Positions 14,767-21,555 of a stretch of 22,003 nt of DNA are shown here, piece after piece (the first letter of the stretch is position 1; each line of letters begins with the position of its first letter). The position numbers and the translations under genes are program-made. The DNA comes from an uncultured Treponema sp. (GTDB lineage Bacteria; Spirochaetota; Spirochaetia; Treponematales; Treponemataceae): positions 1 to 22,003 of the forward strand of contig CALBGU010000022.1 in the NCBI GenBank assembly GCA_937893155.1. Reading direction: 5' to 3'. The notes under the pieces were generated by a model that ran no database searches, was not told the DNA's origin, and saw only the letters and a program-made list of their open reading frames with translations.

Positions 14767-15545
14767 TCTTTTGCCTCCGTTATTTTCTCATGATTCCTCT
14801 CGGTTTCTATGATGTTGGAAAAATTCCTGTATCCTTCGTCATCAACCTTTGTCGTGATAACTTTTGCGTCGGAAAACTCAGCGAACGTTACGCTTGAGAG
14901 CTTTGAAAACTTCGACGGGTCGGCAAGAATAAACCGCTCCCGTGTGCGCTGCATTGCATTTCGCTTTATGAGTGCCTCGCGGATTTCTGGCGTGGAAAAA
15001 CCGAACGCAGGACTGACCCCGTTTGTGCCGAAAAATCCCTTCGTGAAATGGTATTTCGACAAACTTTGCAACGCCTCTTCACCCACCACCGATTCCGTGG
15101 ACAACTTGATTTCGCCGCCTAAAATGAAAGTGCATAGCCCCGCCTCTGCGAGCTTTTGCGCGTGCGAAAACGCATTCGTTACAAACACCGCATTTTTTGC
15201 CGTGATGTACGCAATCATCAAATCGGTCGTCGTTCCCGCGTCCAAATACACAAAATCGTCGTCCTGAATGAGCGAAGCGGCGTATTTTGCAATCTCTTCT
15301 TTTTCCGAAATATTATATTCCTTTCGAATTCCGACAGTCGCGTCCTTTGTGCTGATTTGCGTTGCATTTTTGAGGACTGCGCCGCCGTGCACCTTGGTCA
15401 ACTGCCCCTGCGCGTCGAGTTCCGCCAAATCCCGCCGCACCGTCGATTCAGACGCATTGAGCGTTTCTGACAGCTGCTGAATCGTGATACTTTTAAACTT
15501 TTTGAGTTCATCTAAAATGATTGCTTGGCGTTCTTGTGAAAGCAT
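14763..15545 (-). CDS. fruR: DeoR-family transcriptional regulator of the fru operon
   Basis: A 260-aa DeoR-family regulator. Residues 1-56 are the winged helix-turn-helix (MLSQERQAIILDELKK, SETLNASESTVRRDLAELDAQG). The C-terminal sugar-phosphate sensor (about 75-240) includes YLDAGTTTDLMIAYI and the NGVSPAFGFSTPE segment. It is first in the operon with fruK, fruA and ptsH, so the effector is probably fructose 1-phosphate or fructose 1,6-bisphosphate. I chose ATG 15545 because it gives the usual DeoR N-terminus. A TTG at 15584 would add 13 unrelated residues and lies within the promoter/operator region. There is no Shine-Dalgarno sequence, consistent with a leaderless mRNA. Confidence 0.9.
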   Translation of the reverse strand: MLSQERQAIILDELKKFKSITIQQLSETLNASESTVRRDLAELDAQGQLTKVHGGAVLKNATQISTKDATVGIRKEYNISEKEEIAKYAASLIQDDDFVYLDAGTTTDLMIAYITAKNAVFVTNAFSHAQKLAEAGLCTFILGGEIKLSTESVVGEEALQSLSKYHFTKGFFGTNGVSPAFGFSTPEIREALIKRNAMQRTRERFILADPSKFSKLSSVTFAEFSDAKVITTKVDDEGYRNFSNIIETERNHEKITEAKE

Positions 15546-15551
15546 AACATA

Positions 15552-15580
15552 ATGATACGGCTGAATATGCGATAAGTCAA
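15552..15580 (-). promoter_or_regulatory. fru operon promoter, apparently leaderless
   Basis: On the minus strand TTGACT (15575-15580), a 17-base spacer and TATCAT (15552-15557) are followed after six bases by ATG 15545. Both boxes match the sigma-70 consensus at five of six positions. The predicted start point is the A of the ATG. Confidence 0.75.
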
Positions 15581-15630
15581 TCAAAATCTTTCAAAAACCG
15601 TCAAAAAAAATCAAAATCAATCAAAATCGC
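15577..15630 (-). promoter_or_regulatory. Five TCAAAA repeats phased at exactly 10 bp: probable FruR operator and curved DNA
   Basis: TCAAAA begins at 15581, 15591, 15601, 15611 and 15621, a strict 10-bp period. Extra TCAA half copies start at 15577 and 15617. The array starts at the -35 box of the fru promoter and runs upstream. Helically phased A-tracts bend DNA, and DeoR-type regulators commonly bind short tandem repeats, so this could be the FruR site, a curved activator region, or both. Confidence 0.6.
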
Positions 15631-15733
15631 GCCGTTGCACGTCTGCTTTTGTTCGATTGAGTACAAATGAGTGCAAAATTTGGCGGACGCATTTTTGCTT
15701 TTGGTCGCGCAAGAACTTTTTTGAGTAATCGCA

Positions 15734-15780
15734 ACGCTGTTTTTACCCGAAAAAGTTCTCGATTGATGAAAAACAGTCTG
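15734..15780 (+). repeat. 47-bp palindromic repeat, copy A
   Basis: ACGCTGTTTTT, five bases, AAAAAGTTC, ten bases, AAAAACAG, TCTG. The same blocks with identical spacing occur on the opposite strand at 15856-15902; by eye about 35 of 47 positions agree. The unit is itself partly palindromic, as in REP or MITE-like elements. Confidence 0.6.
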
Positions 15781-15855
15781 TTTTTGCCCGCTACTGTTAA
15801 ATGTTTCACAGACGCAAAAATGTTTTTATAAATACTGTGAATTTATTGCACAATG

Positions 15856-15902
15856 CACGCTGTTTTTGGTCGATACGGAACTTTTTTTGCCAAAAACAGC
15901 GT
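15856..15902 (-). repeat. 47-bp palindromic repeat, copy B, with a 14-bp perfect stem
   Basis: This is the inverted partner of the copy at 15734. CACGCTGTTTTTGG (15856-15869) and CCAAAAACAGCGTG (15890-15903) form a perfect 14-bp stem with a 20-base loop, followed on the plus strand by TTTTTG. It could also act as a terminator, although no rightward gene lies upstream. Confidence 0.6.
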
Positions 15903-15972
15903 GTTTTTGAAAAATACGGTGCGTGCTCGGCGTTTTGCAGGACATCACCCCGTTCAAAACAGGCTTTGGCTG

Positions 15973-16001
15973 TGTCATTTCCGTGTTTGACACGAGAATC
16001 T
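15973..16001. repeat. REP-like dispersed palindrome
   Basis: TGTCATTTCCGTG-TTTGA-CACGAGAATCT has a CCGTG/CACG core stem. Read on the minus strand it gives the DSRVKHGND peptide commonly produced by such intergenic repeats. It shares its ends with the element at 10706-10737. Confidence 0.55.
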
Positions 16002-16092
16002 TTTTTCACTGTCTGTTGAAACAAGGGGGTTAAGCTCCTTGCTGCATAAAAAAACTACCGAACAGTTCTAATGACACGTAAGGTCGATTCAT

Positions 16093-16121
16093 TTGTAATT
16101 CAAGGGTAATTTTTATATAAT
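16093..16121 (+). promoter_or_regulatory. Promoter for the carboxypeptidase gene, apparently leaderless
   Basis: TTGTAA (16093-16098), a 17-base spacer and a perfect TATAAT (16116-16121) are followed after seven bases by ATG 16129. There is no Shine-Dalgarno sequence, so transcription should start at or next to the ATG. Confidence 0.7.
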
Positions 16122-16128
16122 CCAGTTT

Positions 16129-17517
16129 ATGAATACGAATATTTTTGACAAATTAAAGCCGTTCAAACGGTATCTTTTTCCTGCGTTGATTTCGCTTGAG
16201 GCGATTTTTATAGTGTTGGTGCTGTCTTTTGTGGCGCATGTGGTGTCGCTCAGGAGCGTAAAAGACGCGCCTTCTCTCACGGCGGACGAAAGCGCGACGC
16301 TCGCGAAAATCCACGCAGACGCACAGCGGCAGTTTTCTTCTTCGTCGCTTCGGACGAGTGCGTTTGAGAGCGCGGAAAATGCGCTTTCGCTGACGGCGGG
16401 GTCGGCGATTCTTTTGGATGCAGAAACGGGGGCGGTTTTATATCGAAAAAATGCGGACGCGCCCATTCCTCCCGCGTCGATGACAAAGCTGGTGGTGATG
16501 TACATTGTGTTTAAGGAAATTGCGGCGGGGCGGATTTCCTACGATAGTATCGTGCCTCTGGTGCGCGAGAGCTGGGCGAAAAATCTGCCGAGCGATTCGT
16601 CGCTGATGTTTTTGGGCGAGGGGCAAATTGTTACGGTGAAGGAGCTTTTGACGGGGCTTGCCGTGGCTTCGGGAAACGATGCGGCGATTGCGCTTGCGTA
16701 TTTTATTTCGGGCGGAGTTGCGCCGTTTGTGGAGCGAATGAATGCCGAGGTGCGTGCGCTGGGCTTGACGGAGACGCATTTTGTGGAGCCGTCGGGCTAC
16801 GATGAGCACAATATGACGACGGCGCGGGAATTTGCCGCGTTTGCCCGCCGTTATGTGATGGATTTTCCTGATTCTATCCGTCTTTTTCATTCGTGCCGCG
16901 AAATCTATTATCCGCTCAAAAAAAACTTGAGCGAAAGCCAAGCCTCTCGCTACGGCGATTCTCTGGCGGTGCATCAAAAGAACACGAATCCGCTTCTGGG
17001 GCTTTTGGACGGCGTGGACGGGCTAAAAACGGGCTTTATCTACGAAAGCGGCTACAATCTTGCGCTCACTGCGGCGAGAGGCGGCAGACGGTACATTTCG
17101 GTGACGATGCAGGGCGCGGGCAAGGGCAGCCGTCAGGGGCAGGCAAACCGAGTGAAAGACGGCACGGCACTGATGGAGCTGGCGTTTTCGCGCTACGATG
17201 TCTTTCGCGATGACACGCCGCCGAGTTTCAAAATGCGAGTGCTCGGGAGCAAAAACCGCTCGGCGAATCTGGTGTGTGCGCCGTCAAAAATTGCGCTGAC
17301 AATTCCGGCGGAATTCCGCGGGCAAGTGCAGCGGCGCGTGAGCATTGCACCGTATATTTTTGGCAGGAATGCGGCGGGCACGGTGTTCGGCAAGGTGGAA
17401 TATGTGTGCGGCGATACGGTGCTTGAAACGATGCCGCTCGTCCTTGACCGCGATACAAAGAAAGCGTCTGCGCTCACGGAGGCAATCGACCGTCTTGCCG
17501 TGCATTTTATAAAATAA
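16129..17517 (+). CDS. D-alanyl-D-alanine carboxypeptidase (low-molecular-weight PBP, DacA type)
   Basis: A 462-aa serine-type peptidase S11 that trims the terminal D-Ala of peptidoglycan stem peptides in the periplasm. All three active-site motifs are intact: Ser117-xx-Lys120 in PPASMTKLVV, Ser181-Gly-Asn183 in AVASGNDAA, and Lys300-Thr-Gly302 in GLKTGFIYESGYN. Residues ~15-40 form one hydrophobic segment (LFPALISLEAIFIVLVLSFV) that probably anchors the protein. A C-terminal beta-rich tail (about 370-455) resembles the PBP5 C-terminal domain in place. It is first in a rightward group with the methyltransferase and the NlpC/P60 lipoprotein. Confidence 0.93.
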   Translation: MNTNIFDKLKPFKRYLFPALISLEAIFIVLVLSFVAHVVSLRSVKDAPSLTADESATLAKIHADAQRQFSSSSLRTSAFESAENALSLTAGSAILLDAETGAVLYRKNADAPIPPASMTKLVVMYIVFKEIAAGRISYDSIVPLVRESWAKNLPSDSSLMFLGEGQIVTVKELLTGLAVASGNDAAIALAYFISGGVAPFVERMNAEVRALGLTETHFVEPSGYDEHNMTTAREFAAFARRYVMDFPDSIRLFHSCREIYYPLKKNLSESQASRYGDSLAVHQKNTNPLLGLLDGVDGLKTGFIYESGYNLALTAARGGRRYISVTMQGAGKGSRQGQANRVKDGTALMELAFSRYDVFRDDTPPSFKMRVLGSKNRSANLVCAPSKIALTIPAEFRGQVQRRVSIAPYIFGRNAAGTVFGKVEYVCGDTVLETMPLVLDRDTKKASALTEAIDRLAVHFIK

Positions 17518-17640
17518 GCGCGCGCAAAAAAAGTGGCGCACGGGGGCAAAAAGCAAAAAACTATATGGTGTTACAGAAAAAGTGAGTTGGGATAAACGGG
17601 ATATGAGACGAATCAACCGATAATCTCACAAAGGATAAAA

Positions 17641-19320
17641 ATGGAATTTGAAACACCGTATTTGACGAAACAGATTATCACATACATCGGCAACAAGCGA
17701 AAATTGCTTTCGCTTATCTATAAAGCGATGAAAGCCGTCGGCGCAAAAATGGAGAACGGCACGACTTTTCTCGATTTATTTTCGGGAAGCGGTGTGGTGG
17801 CGCGATTTGCAAAATCGCTGGGGTTCGAGGTTTTTGCAAACGATTGGGAAGAATATTCCTACATTATAAACAGCGCGTTTGTGGGCGTGAACAAAAAAGA
17901 TGTGTCTGCGCTTTTTGGCGGCGAAGATGCGCTGGAAATGCTGATTGACCGCATTAACGCGCTGCCGCTCCCGAGCGAAGACGAGCAGTATATGGCAAAA
18001 TATTACGCGCCGCGCGAATTTGACGTGGACGCGGCTGATTTTCGCACGGAGCGGTTGTTTTACACGCGGGATAATGCGCTTACCATCGACAAAATCCGCA
18101 ATTACATCGAGGCGCATTTTCCCGCCAAGGATTCCAAAAAGCGCGCGGTGCTTTTGTCGCTTCTCATCTACGAGGCGAGCACGCACACAAACACGTCAGG
18201 GGTGTTTAAGTCGTTTCACAAGGGCTTCGGCGGTCATTCCCGCGACGCGCTCAAGCGCATTCTCTGCCCGATTCGTCTTTCTCTGCCGTATCTCATCGAT
18301 TCGTCTTCCCCCGTCCACATTTTCAAAGAGGACGCAAACGCGCTTGTGAAACGCCTGCCGCGCGTGGAAATCGCGTATCTGGACCCGCCGTATAATCAGC
18401 ATCAATACGGCTCGAATTATCACATTCTCAATACGATTGCAAAATGGGACAAGGTGCCCGCGCCGCTTGAGCTCAATGAAAAGGGCGTACTCAAAGAAAA
18501 AGCCGCGATAAGAAAAGATTGGGTGCTTACTAAATCGTCGTATTGCTACAAGGCGACGGCTCTTTCGGCGTTTGCCGAGCTTTTGGAAAACATCAATGCA
18601 CATTATATTTTGGTGAGCTACAGCACGGACGGCATTATTCCGTTTGACGAAATGGAAAAACTGTGTATGAAAAAGGGCAAGGTGAGCATTGTTACGAACG
18701 AATATACGACGTTTCGCGGTGGCAAGCAAAGCACGACGAAGGAAGTGAGCAACATTGAATTTATCCTTGCGATTGATACGGAAAAGGAGTCGAACGAGCG
18801 GGCGGCGATAACGATTGCCAATGTGCTGTTCCGCAAGAAATTTTTTTTGATGTTCAAAAAGCATTATTCGGTCAAAAAATTCCTTGCAAACGGTTTTGCG
18901 GCAAAAAATGGTGCGGTGAAGATAGATGTCAGCGGCAAAAAAGTGCGCATTGCGTTAAAAAATGCTGTGGAATTGCAGGTGTCGGAGGAAATCTATTCGC
19001 TTTCGGTTGCTCGTCAGCGGCAGTTGTATGCCGTGCTCGAAAAATGCGAGTTTGCAACGAAAGAAGAGGAACTTGATACGATGCTGGATTTGCTTTTTGC
19101 TCGTGCGCCCTACGAACTCACGGCGAGCGAGCGGGTGAACATCGCAAAATCGCTGCCGATGCTTTTGAAAAAACTGGCGCAAAAAAAGACGAAAGACAGT
19201 TTTTTGCTCCGTCTTCAAAACATCAAGGCAATCGAGAGCCAGAGCGCAGAACTCTACGCAATCATCGCCGAAAAAATCAGCGCCATCGAAACGGTTGCCG
19301 ACCTGCGCTTTTCGTCGTAA
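17641..19320 (+). CDS. Adenine-specific DNA methyltransferase (D12/alpha class) with long C-terminal extension
   Basis: A 559-aa enzyme expected to transfer methyl from SAM to N6 of adenine. Motifs follow the alpha order: motif X TYIGNKRKLL (14-23), motif I FLDLFSGSGV (43-52), a target-recognition region, then motif IV DPPY (248-251) in YLDPPYNQHQYGSNYHILNT. The methylase domain ends near residue 380. The remaining ~180 residues are helical, charged and unrecognised, and I see no nuclease motif there. No restriction subunit lies nearby, so it is probably a solitary methylase or a regulator of gene expression. AAAGGA precedes the ATG. ACCGATAA just upstream (17616-17623) resembles a sigma-28 -10 box, but the -35 spacing is wrong. 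Confidence 0.88.
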   Translation: MEFETPYLTKQIITYIGNKRKLLSLIYKAMKAVGAKMENGTTFLDLFSGSGVVARFAKSLGFEVFANDWEEYSYIINSAFVGVNKKDVSALFGGEDALEMLIDRINALPLPSEDEQYMAKYYAPREFDVDAADFRTERLFYTRDNALTIDKIRNYIEAHFPAKDSKKRAVLLSLLIYEASTHTNTSGVFKSFHKGFGGHSRDALKRILCPIRLSLPYLIDSSSPVHIFKEDANALVKRLPRVEIAYLDPPYNQHQYGSNYHILNTIAKWDKVPAPLELNEKGVLKEKAAIRKDWVLTKSSYCYKATALSAFAELLENINAHYILVSYSTDGIIPFDEMEKLCMKKGKVSIVTNEYTTFRGGKQSTTKEVSNIEFILAIDTEKESNERAAITIANVLFRKKFFLMFKKHYSVKKFLANGFAAKNGAVKIDVSGKKVRIALKNAVELQVSEEIYSLSVARQRQLYAVLEKCEFATKEEELDTMLDLLFARAPYELTASERVNIAKSLPMLLKKLAQKKTKDSFLLRLQNIKAIESQSAELYAIIAEKISAIETVADLRFSS

Positions 19321-19342
19321 TTCTGCGGCAAAAGGAGGACGT

Positions 19343-19897
19343 ATGAGGGCAAAATGGGGCGCGTTATGGCTGTGTGTGGCGTTTTTCTCGTGCGCGCTTT
19401 TTGACGATGACGACAGTGCATATATTATAGAAGAATCATCGGCGGAAATTGCCGCTCGTGCGTTCGCCTTTGCCAAAGCATACGAGGAAGCGGGCGCAGA
19501 ATATGCGTGGGGTGCGCAGGATTCGCTCCGAGCAATCAAAATCGACTGTTCGGGGCTGGTAGTGATGAGCTACCGTTACGCGTTGGAGGGCACTCCTTTT
19601 GCGCTTTTGCAGGACGATATGAGCGCGGCGTATATGGCACAATATGCGTCGGCTCCCAAAACGCTCGGAGAACTTCGGCGCGGCGATTTGCTTTTTATGG
19701 GCGAGGCGGAAAGTTCTGCGGTGTCGCACATTGCGCTGTTTGATTGCGTAAAAGAGGGCGTGATTTATTTTATCGACAGCACGCAAAAAGACGAGGACGG
19801 CGACGGCGTGGATGAAATCAATGGCGTTTCTTCGCGCTCGTATCAAGCGGAAGACAAGCGATTTAAGGGATTCGGCGTGATGAAATTGTGGAGATAA
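19343..19897 (+). CDS. NlpC/P60-family lipoprotein, putative peptidoglycan endopeptidase
   Basis: A 184-aa cysteine peptidase. The N-terminus ALWLCVAFFSC17 is a likely lipoprotein signal. The NlpC/P60 core has Cys69 in IKIDCSGLVVMSYRYAL, His129 in AVSHIALFDC and a third polar residue, probably Asp145, in IYFIDS. Family members cut stem-peptide bonds such as gamma-D-Glu-diaminopimelate. Residues ~150-158 (DEDGDGVDE) form an EF-hand-like acidic loop, unusual in this family. AAAGGAGG precedes ATG 19343. It is 22 bp behind the methyltransferase and downstream of the D,D-carboxypeptidase, so it is probably co-expressed with the former. Confidence 0.87.
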   Translation: MRAKWGALWLCVAFFSCALFDDDDSAYIIEESSAEIAARAFAFAKAYEEAGAEYAWGAQDSLRAIKIDCSGLVVMSYRYALEGTPFALLQDDMSAAYMAQYASAPKTLGELRRGDLLFMGEAESSAVSHIALFDCVKEGVIYFIDSTQKDEDGDGVDEINGVSSRSYQAEDKRFKGFGVMKLWR

Positions 19898-19910
19898 AAC
19901 AAATATTTCA

Positions 19911-19937
19911 TTAACTTTTAGAATCAATTTCCGATAT
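19911..19937 (+). promoter_or_regulatory. Possible sigma-28 promoter for fliS
   Basis: TTAA (19911-19914), 15 bases, then TCCGATAT (19930-19937) approximates the flagellar sigma-28 consensus TAAA-N15-GCCGATAA. The start point would be near 19945, leaving a ~45-base leader that includes GGTGGGGG. The location before a flagellar chaperone gene supports the call. Confidence 0.45.
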
Positions 19938-19989
19938 TGTACAGAAAAGGGTCTATTTTAATTTATTCACATTGGTGGGGGCATTTTTT

Positions 19990-20439
19990 ATGGCTTTCAA
20001 TATGCAAGGATACAATGCGTATCGCGACACGGGAATTAAAACGGCAAGTCAGGGAAAATTGGTCGTTATGCTTTATGAAGCGGCGGTTAAAAACCTTGAC
20101 GAAGCGGTTGAGAGGGTGAGCGATGACGGCAAAGTTGAAGTCCGCAACATTGAAAAATACAACGCTAACATTCAAAAAACACAGCAGATTTTAAACGAAT
20201 TACAGATTTCTTTGGATATGGACAAGGGCGGCGAGATGGCGAAAAACTTGATGTCGCTGTATTTGTATTTTAATCAGCAGTTGATGCAGGCGACGCTCAA
20301 GCACGATAAAAAAATTTTGGTATTTATTCGGAAGCAGCTTGCAGACCTTTGTGAAGCGTGGAAATCTGCGGCAAGCAGTACGGCAAACGGTCCTGCGTAT
20401 AATTCGCAAATGAAGACGTCGCTGAACATTACGGGCTAG
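19990..20439 (+). CDS. fliS: Flagellar export chaperone FliS
   Basis: A 149-aa cytosolic chaperone that binds newly made flagellin and keeps it unassembled until export. NMQGYNAYRDTGIKTASQGKLVVMLYEAAVKNL is a typical FliS N-terminus, followed by the four-helix bundle with GGEMAKNLMSLYLYFNQQL. It is close to the usual length of 125-150 aa. ATG 19990 follows GGTGGGGG; an in-frame GTG at 19972 would add six residues and remove that Shine-Dalgarno sequence. In spirochaetes the clients are the periplasmic FlaB filaments. The next gene is ten bases away. Confidence 0.95.
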   Translation: MAFNMQGYNAYRDTGIKTASQGKLVVMLYEAAVKNLDEAVERVSDDGKVEVRNIEKYNANIQKTQQILNELQISLDMDKGGEMAKNLMSLYLYFNQQLMQATLKHDKKILVFIRKQLADLCEAWKSAASSTANGPAYNSQMKTSLNITG

Positions 20440-20449
20440 AGGACGAGGT

Positions 20450-20929
20450 ATGGCAGAAAATCAAAAAATGGGTATTTCACAGGACGAACTCGATGAGCGA
20501 GTTGCGATTGTAAAGCGTTTTCGAGATGTTCTTGAACAGCAGCGCGATAAATTTCGCGAATATCTTACTGTTCTTGAAAAGCAACACGAAAAAATTGCTT
20601 CGGGCGACGCTGAATCGGTGGAAATCCATTCAAAGATTCAGGAGCGAATTGTGGTGAGTATCGGCGAATTGCAAAAAGTGGTGGCTCCGATGGAGGCGCT
20701 CTACAAGCGGACGCACGCTTCTGACAGCTATATTCCTGAAATCCAGACGGAATTGCTTGCGCTCAAGCAAAAGGCGGGAATGCAAAACGCGCTCAATCAG
20801 GATTTGCTCCGATTGCGCTTAAAAGATGTGCAAAAAGAAATGCTTTCGTTCAAAAATCCGTATCGAAATGCGCGCAGTGTTTATGAAAAATCTTCTGGGA
20901 CTGCAAAAGTTATCAAAATTGATATTTAA
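20450..20929 (+). CDS. FlgN-like flagellar chaperone (putative)
   Basis: A 159-aa, highly charged helical protein with coiled-coil character over most of its length (VAIVKRFRDVLEQQRDKFRE, YLTVLEKQHEKIASGDAESVE). This length and the pattern LxxxLExQHEKIxSGD followed by helices around VVSIGELQKVVAPME are like FlgN chaperones, which bring hook-filament junction proteins to the export gate. The C-terminal SFKNPYRNARSVYEKSSG is also FlgN-like. The position ten bases after fliS, with its own AGAGGACGAGG Shine-Dalgarno sequence, supports a flagellar role. Sequence identity within the FlgN family is low, so the name is an inference. Confidence 0.6.
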   Translation: MAENQKMGISQDELDERVAIVKRFRDVLEQQRDKFREYLTVLEKQHEKIASGDAESVEIHSKIQERIVVSIGELQKVVAPMEALYKRTHASDSYIPEIQTELLALKQKAGMQNALNQDLLRLRLKDVQKEMLSFKNPYRNARSVYEKSSGTAKVIKIDI

Positions 20930-20965
20930 CGAAAACATTTTTTTGAAATAATGATGTAATCTTGA

Positions 20966-21024
20966 AAAAAATGCTTGAAAATGGTGAGAATCGTGTTAAA
21001 AAAACGCCGTTTCAAGCATTTTTT
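20966..21024 (+). terminator. Long-stem intrinsic terminator after the flagellar pair
   Basis: AAAAAATGCTTGAAA (20966-20980) and TTTCAAGCATTTTTT (21010-21024) are perfect 15-bp inverted arms with a 29-base loop. The stem ends in a T run. It closes the fliS transcript 31 bases before polA, and the A run makes it potentially bidirectional. Confidence 0.8.
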
Positions 21025-21054
21025 CTGTTATTTTCTTTTTATATAGGTCTAAAA

Positions 21055-21555
21055 ATGGCAGAACTTTTTGATACTTCCAACACGGTTTTTGTACTGGATT
21101 CTTACGGGCTGATTTTTCGCGAATATTACGCGCTGATGAGCAGACCGCTTACGAACAAAAAGGGCGAAAATATTTCTGCGCTCTTTGGTTTTTTCCGAAA
21201 TTTGCGAAAAATTATCGAAGTGTATAATCCGCGTTTTTTTGCCGCGGCGATGGATTCAAAAACAAAAACGTTCCGTCACGAAATGTTTTTGGAGTACAAG
21301 GCGAATCGTTCAAAAACGCCCGACGACCTTCACGCGCAAGTGCCGTGGATTGAGGACGTTTTGAGTGCGCTGGGCGTGCGGGTGTTGCAAAAAGACGGCT
21401 TTGAGGCGGACGATATAATTGCGACGGTGGCAAAAAAGTGCCGCGAGGAAGGGCGCGAGTGTCGTATCTTGAGCGGGGATAAGGATTTAATGCAGCTTGT
21501 GGGCGGCGGCACCGAAATGCTTGTGCCTGCAAAATTCGGCGGCGGCTGGAATTGA
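21055..21555 (+). pseudogene. polA: DNA polymerase I, N-terminal 5'-3' exonuclease fragment
   Basis: The first ~160 residues of PolA. TVFVLDSYGLIFREYYALM, SALFGFFRNLRKII, AMDSKTKTFRHEMFLEYKANR, FEADDIIATVAKKC and ILSGDKDLMQLV are the metal-binding and helical-arch motifs of the 5'-nuclease domain. The frame then runs LVPAKFGGGWN and stops at 21555, when a complete PolA would continue for roughly 700 more residues. DNA after ~21540 belongs to an unrelated gene on the opposite strand, so the truncation is abrupt, either a real rearrangement or an assembly join. I chose ATG 21055, where homology starts; an upstream TTG at 20962 would span the terminator. Confidence 0.85.

Larger units (their letters stand above)
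15631..16092. other. Repeat-rich non-coding gap
   Basis: This stretch holds no ORF with a Shine-Dalgarno sequence or recognisable product. It contains two inverted copies of a ~47-bp palindromic unit, the 17-base palindrome AAAAACAG-T-CTGTTTTT (15769-15785), a REP-like element and a small imperfect hairpin (16022-16041). The 62-72-codon reading frames across it look like translations of these repeats. Confidence 0.6.

Noticed and set aside
15546..15584. TTG 15584 as the fruR start
   Set aside because: It would encode 13 residues unlike any DeoR N-terminus and would lie within the -35 box and repeats; MLSQERQ at 15545 is the normal family start.
15577..15630. Regular TCAAAA spacing as a mini CRISPR or microsatellite
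   Set aside because: Units are 6 bp with 4-bp variable gaps, far too short for CRISPR, and the array sits precisely at the fru promoter, so an operator or curved DNA explains it better.
15621..16024. Short ORFs of 62-72 codons in the gap between fruR and the carboxypeptidase gene
   Set aside because: They have no ribosome binding site and translate palindromic repeats, including the typical DSRVKHGND repeat peptide.
17641..19320. A complete restriction-modification system
   Set aside because: Only a methyltransferase is present; neither its C-terminus nor its neighbours show a nuclease motif.
21330..21540. Minus-strand reading frame continuing the TOPRIM protein to 21330
   Set aside because: After QPPPN the translation (SISVPPPTSCIKS...) is the antisense of polA, not a natural C-terminus.
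21055..21555. A stand-alone 5'-3' exonuclease gene instead of a polA fragment
   Set aside because: The frame ends midway through the nuclease domain, before the H3TH region, so it could not be a complete exonuclease.
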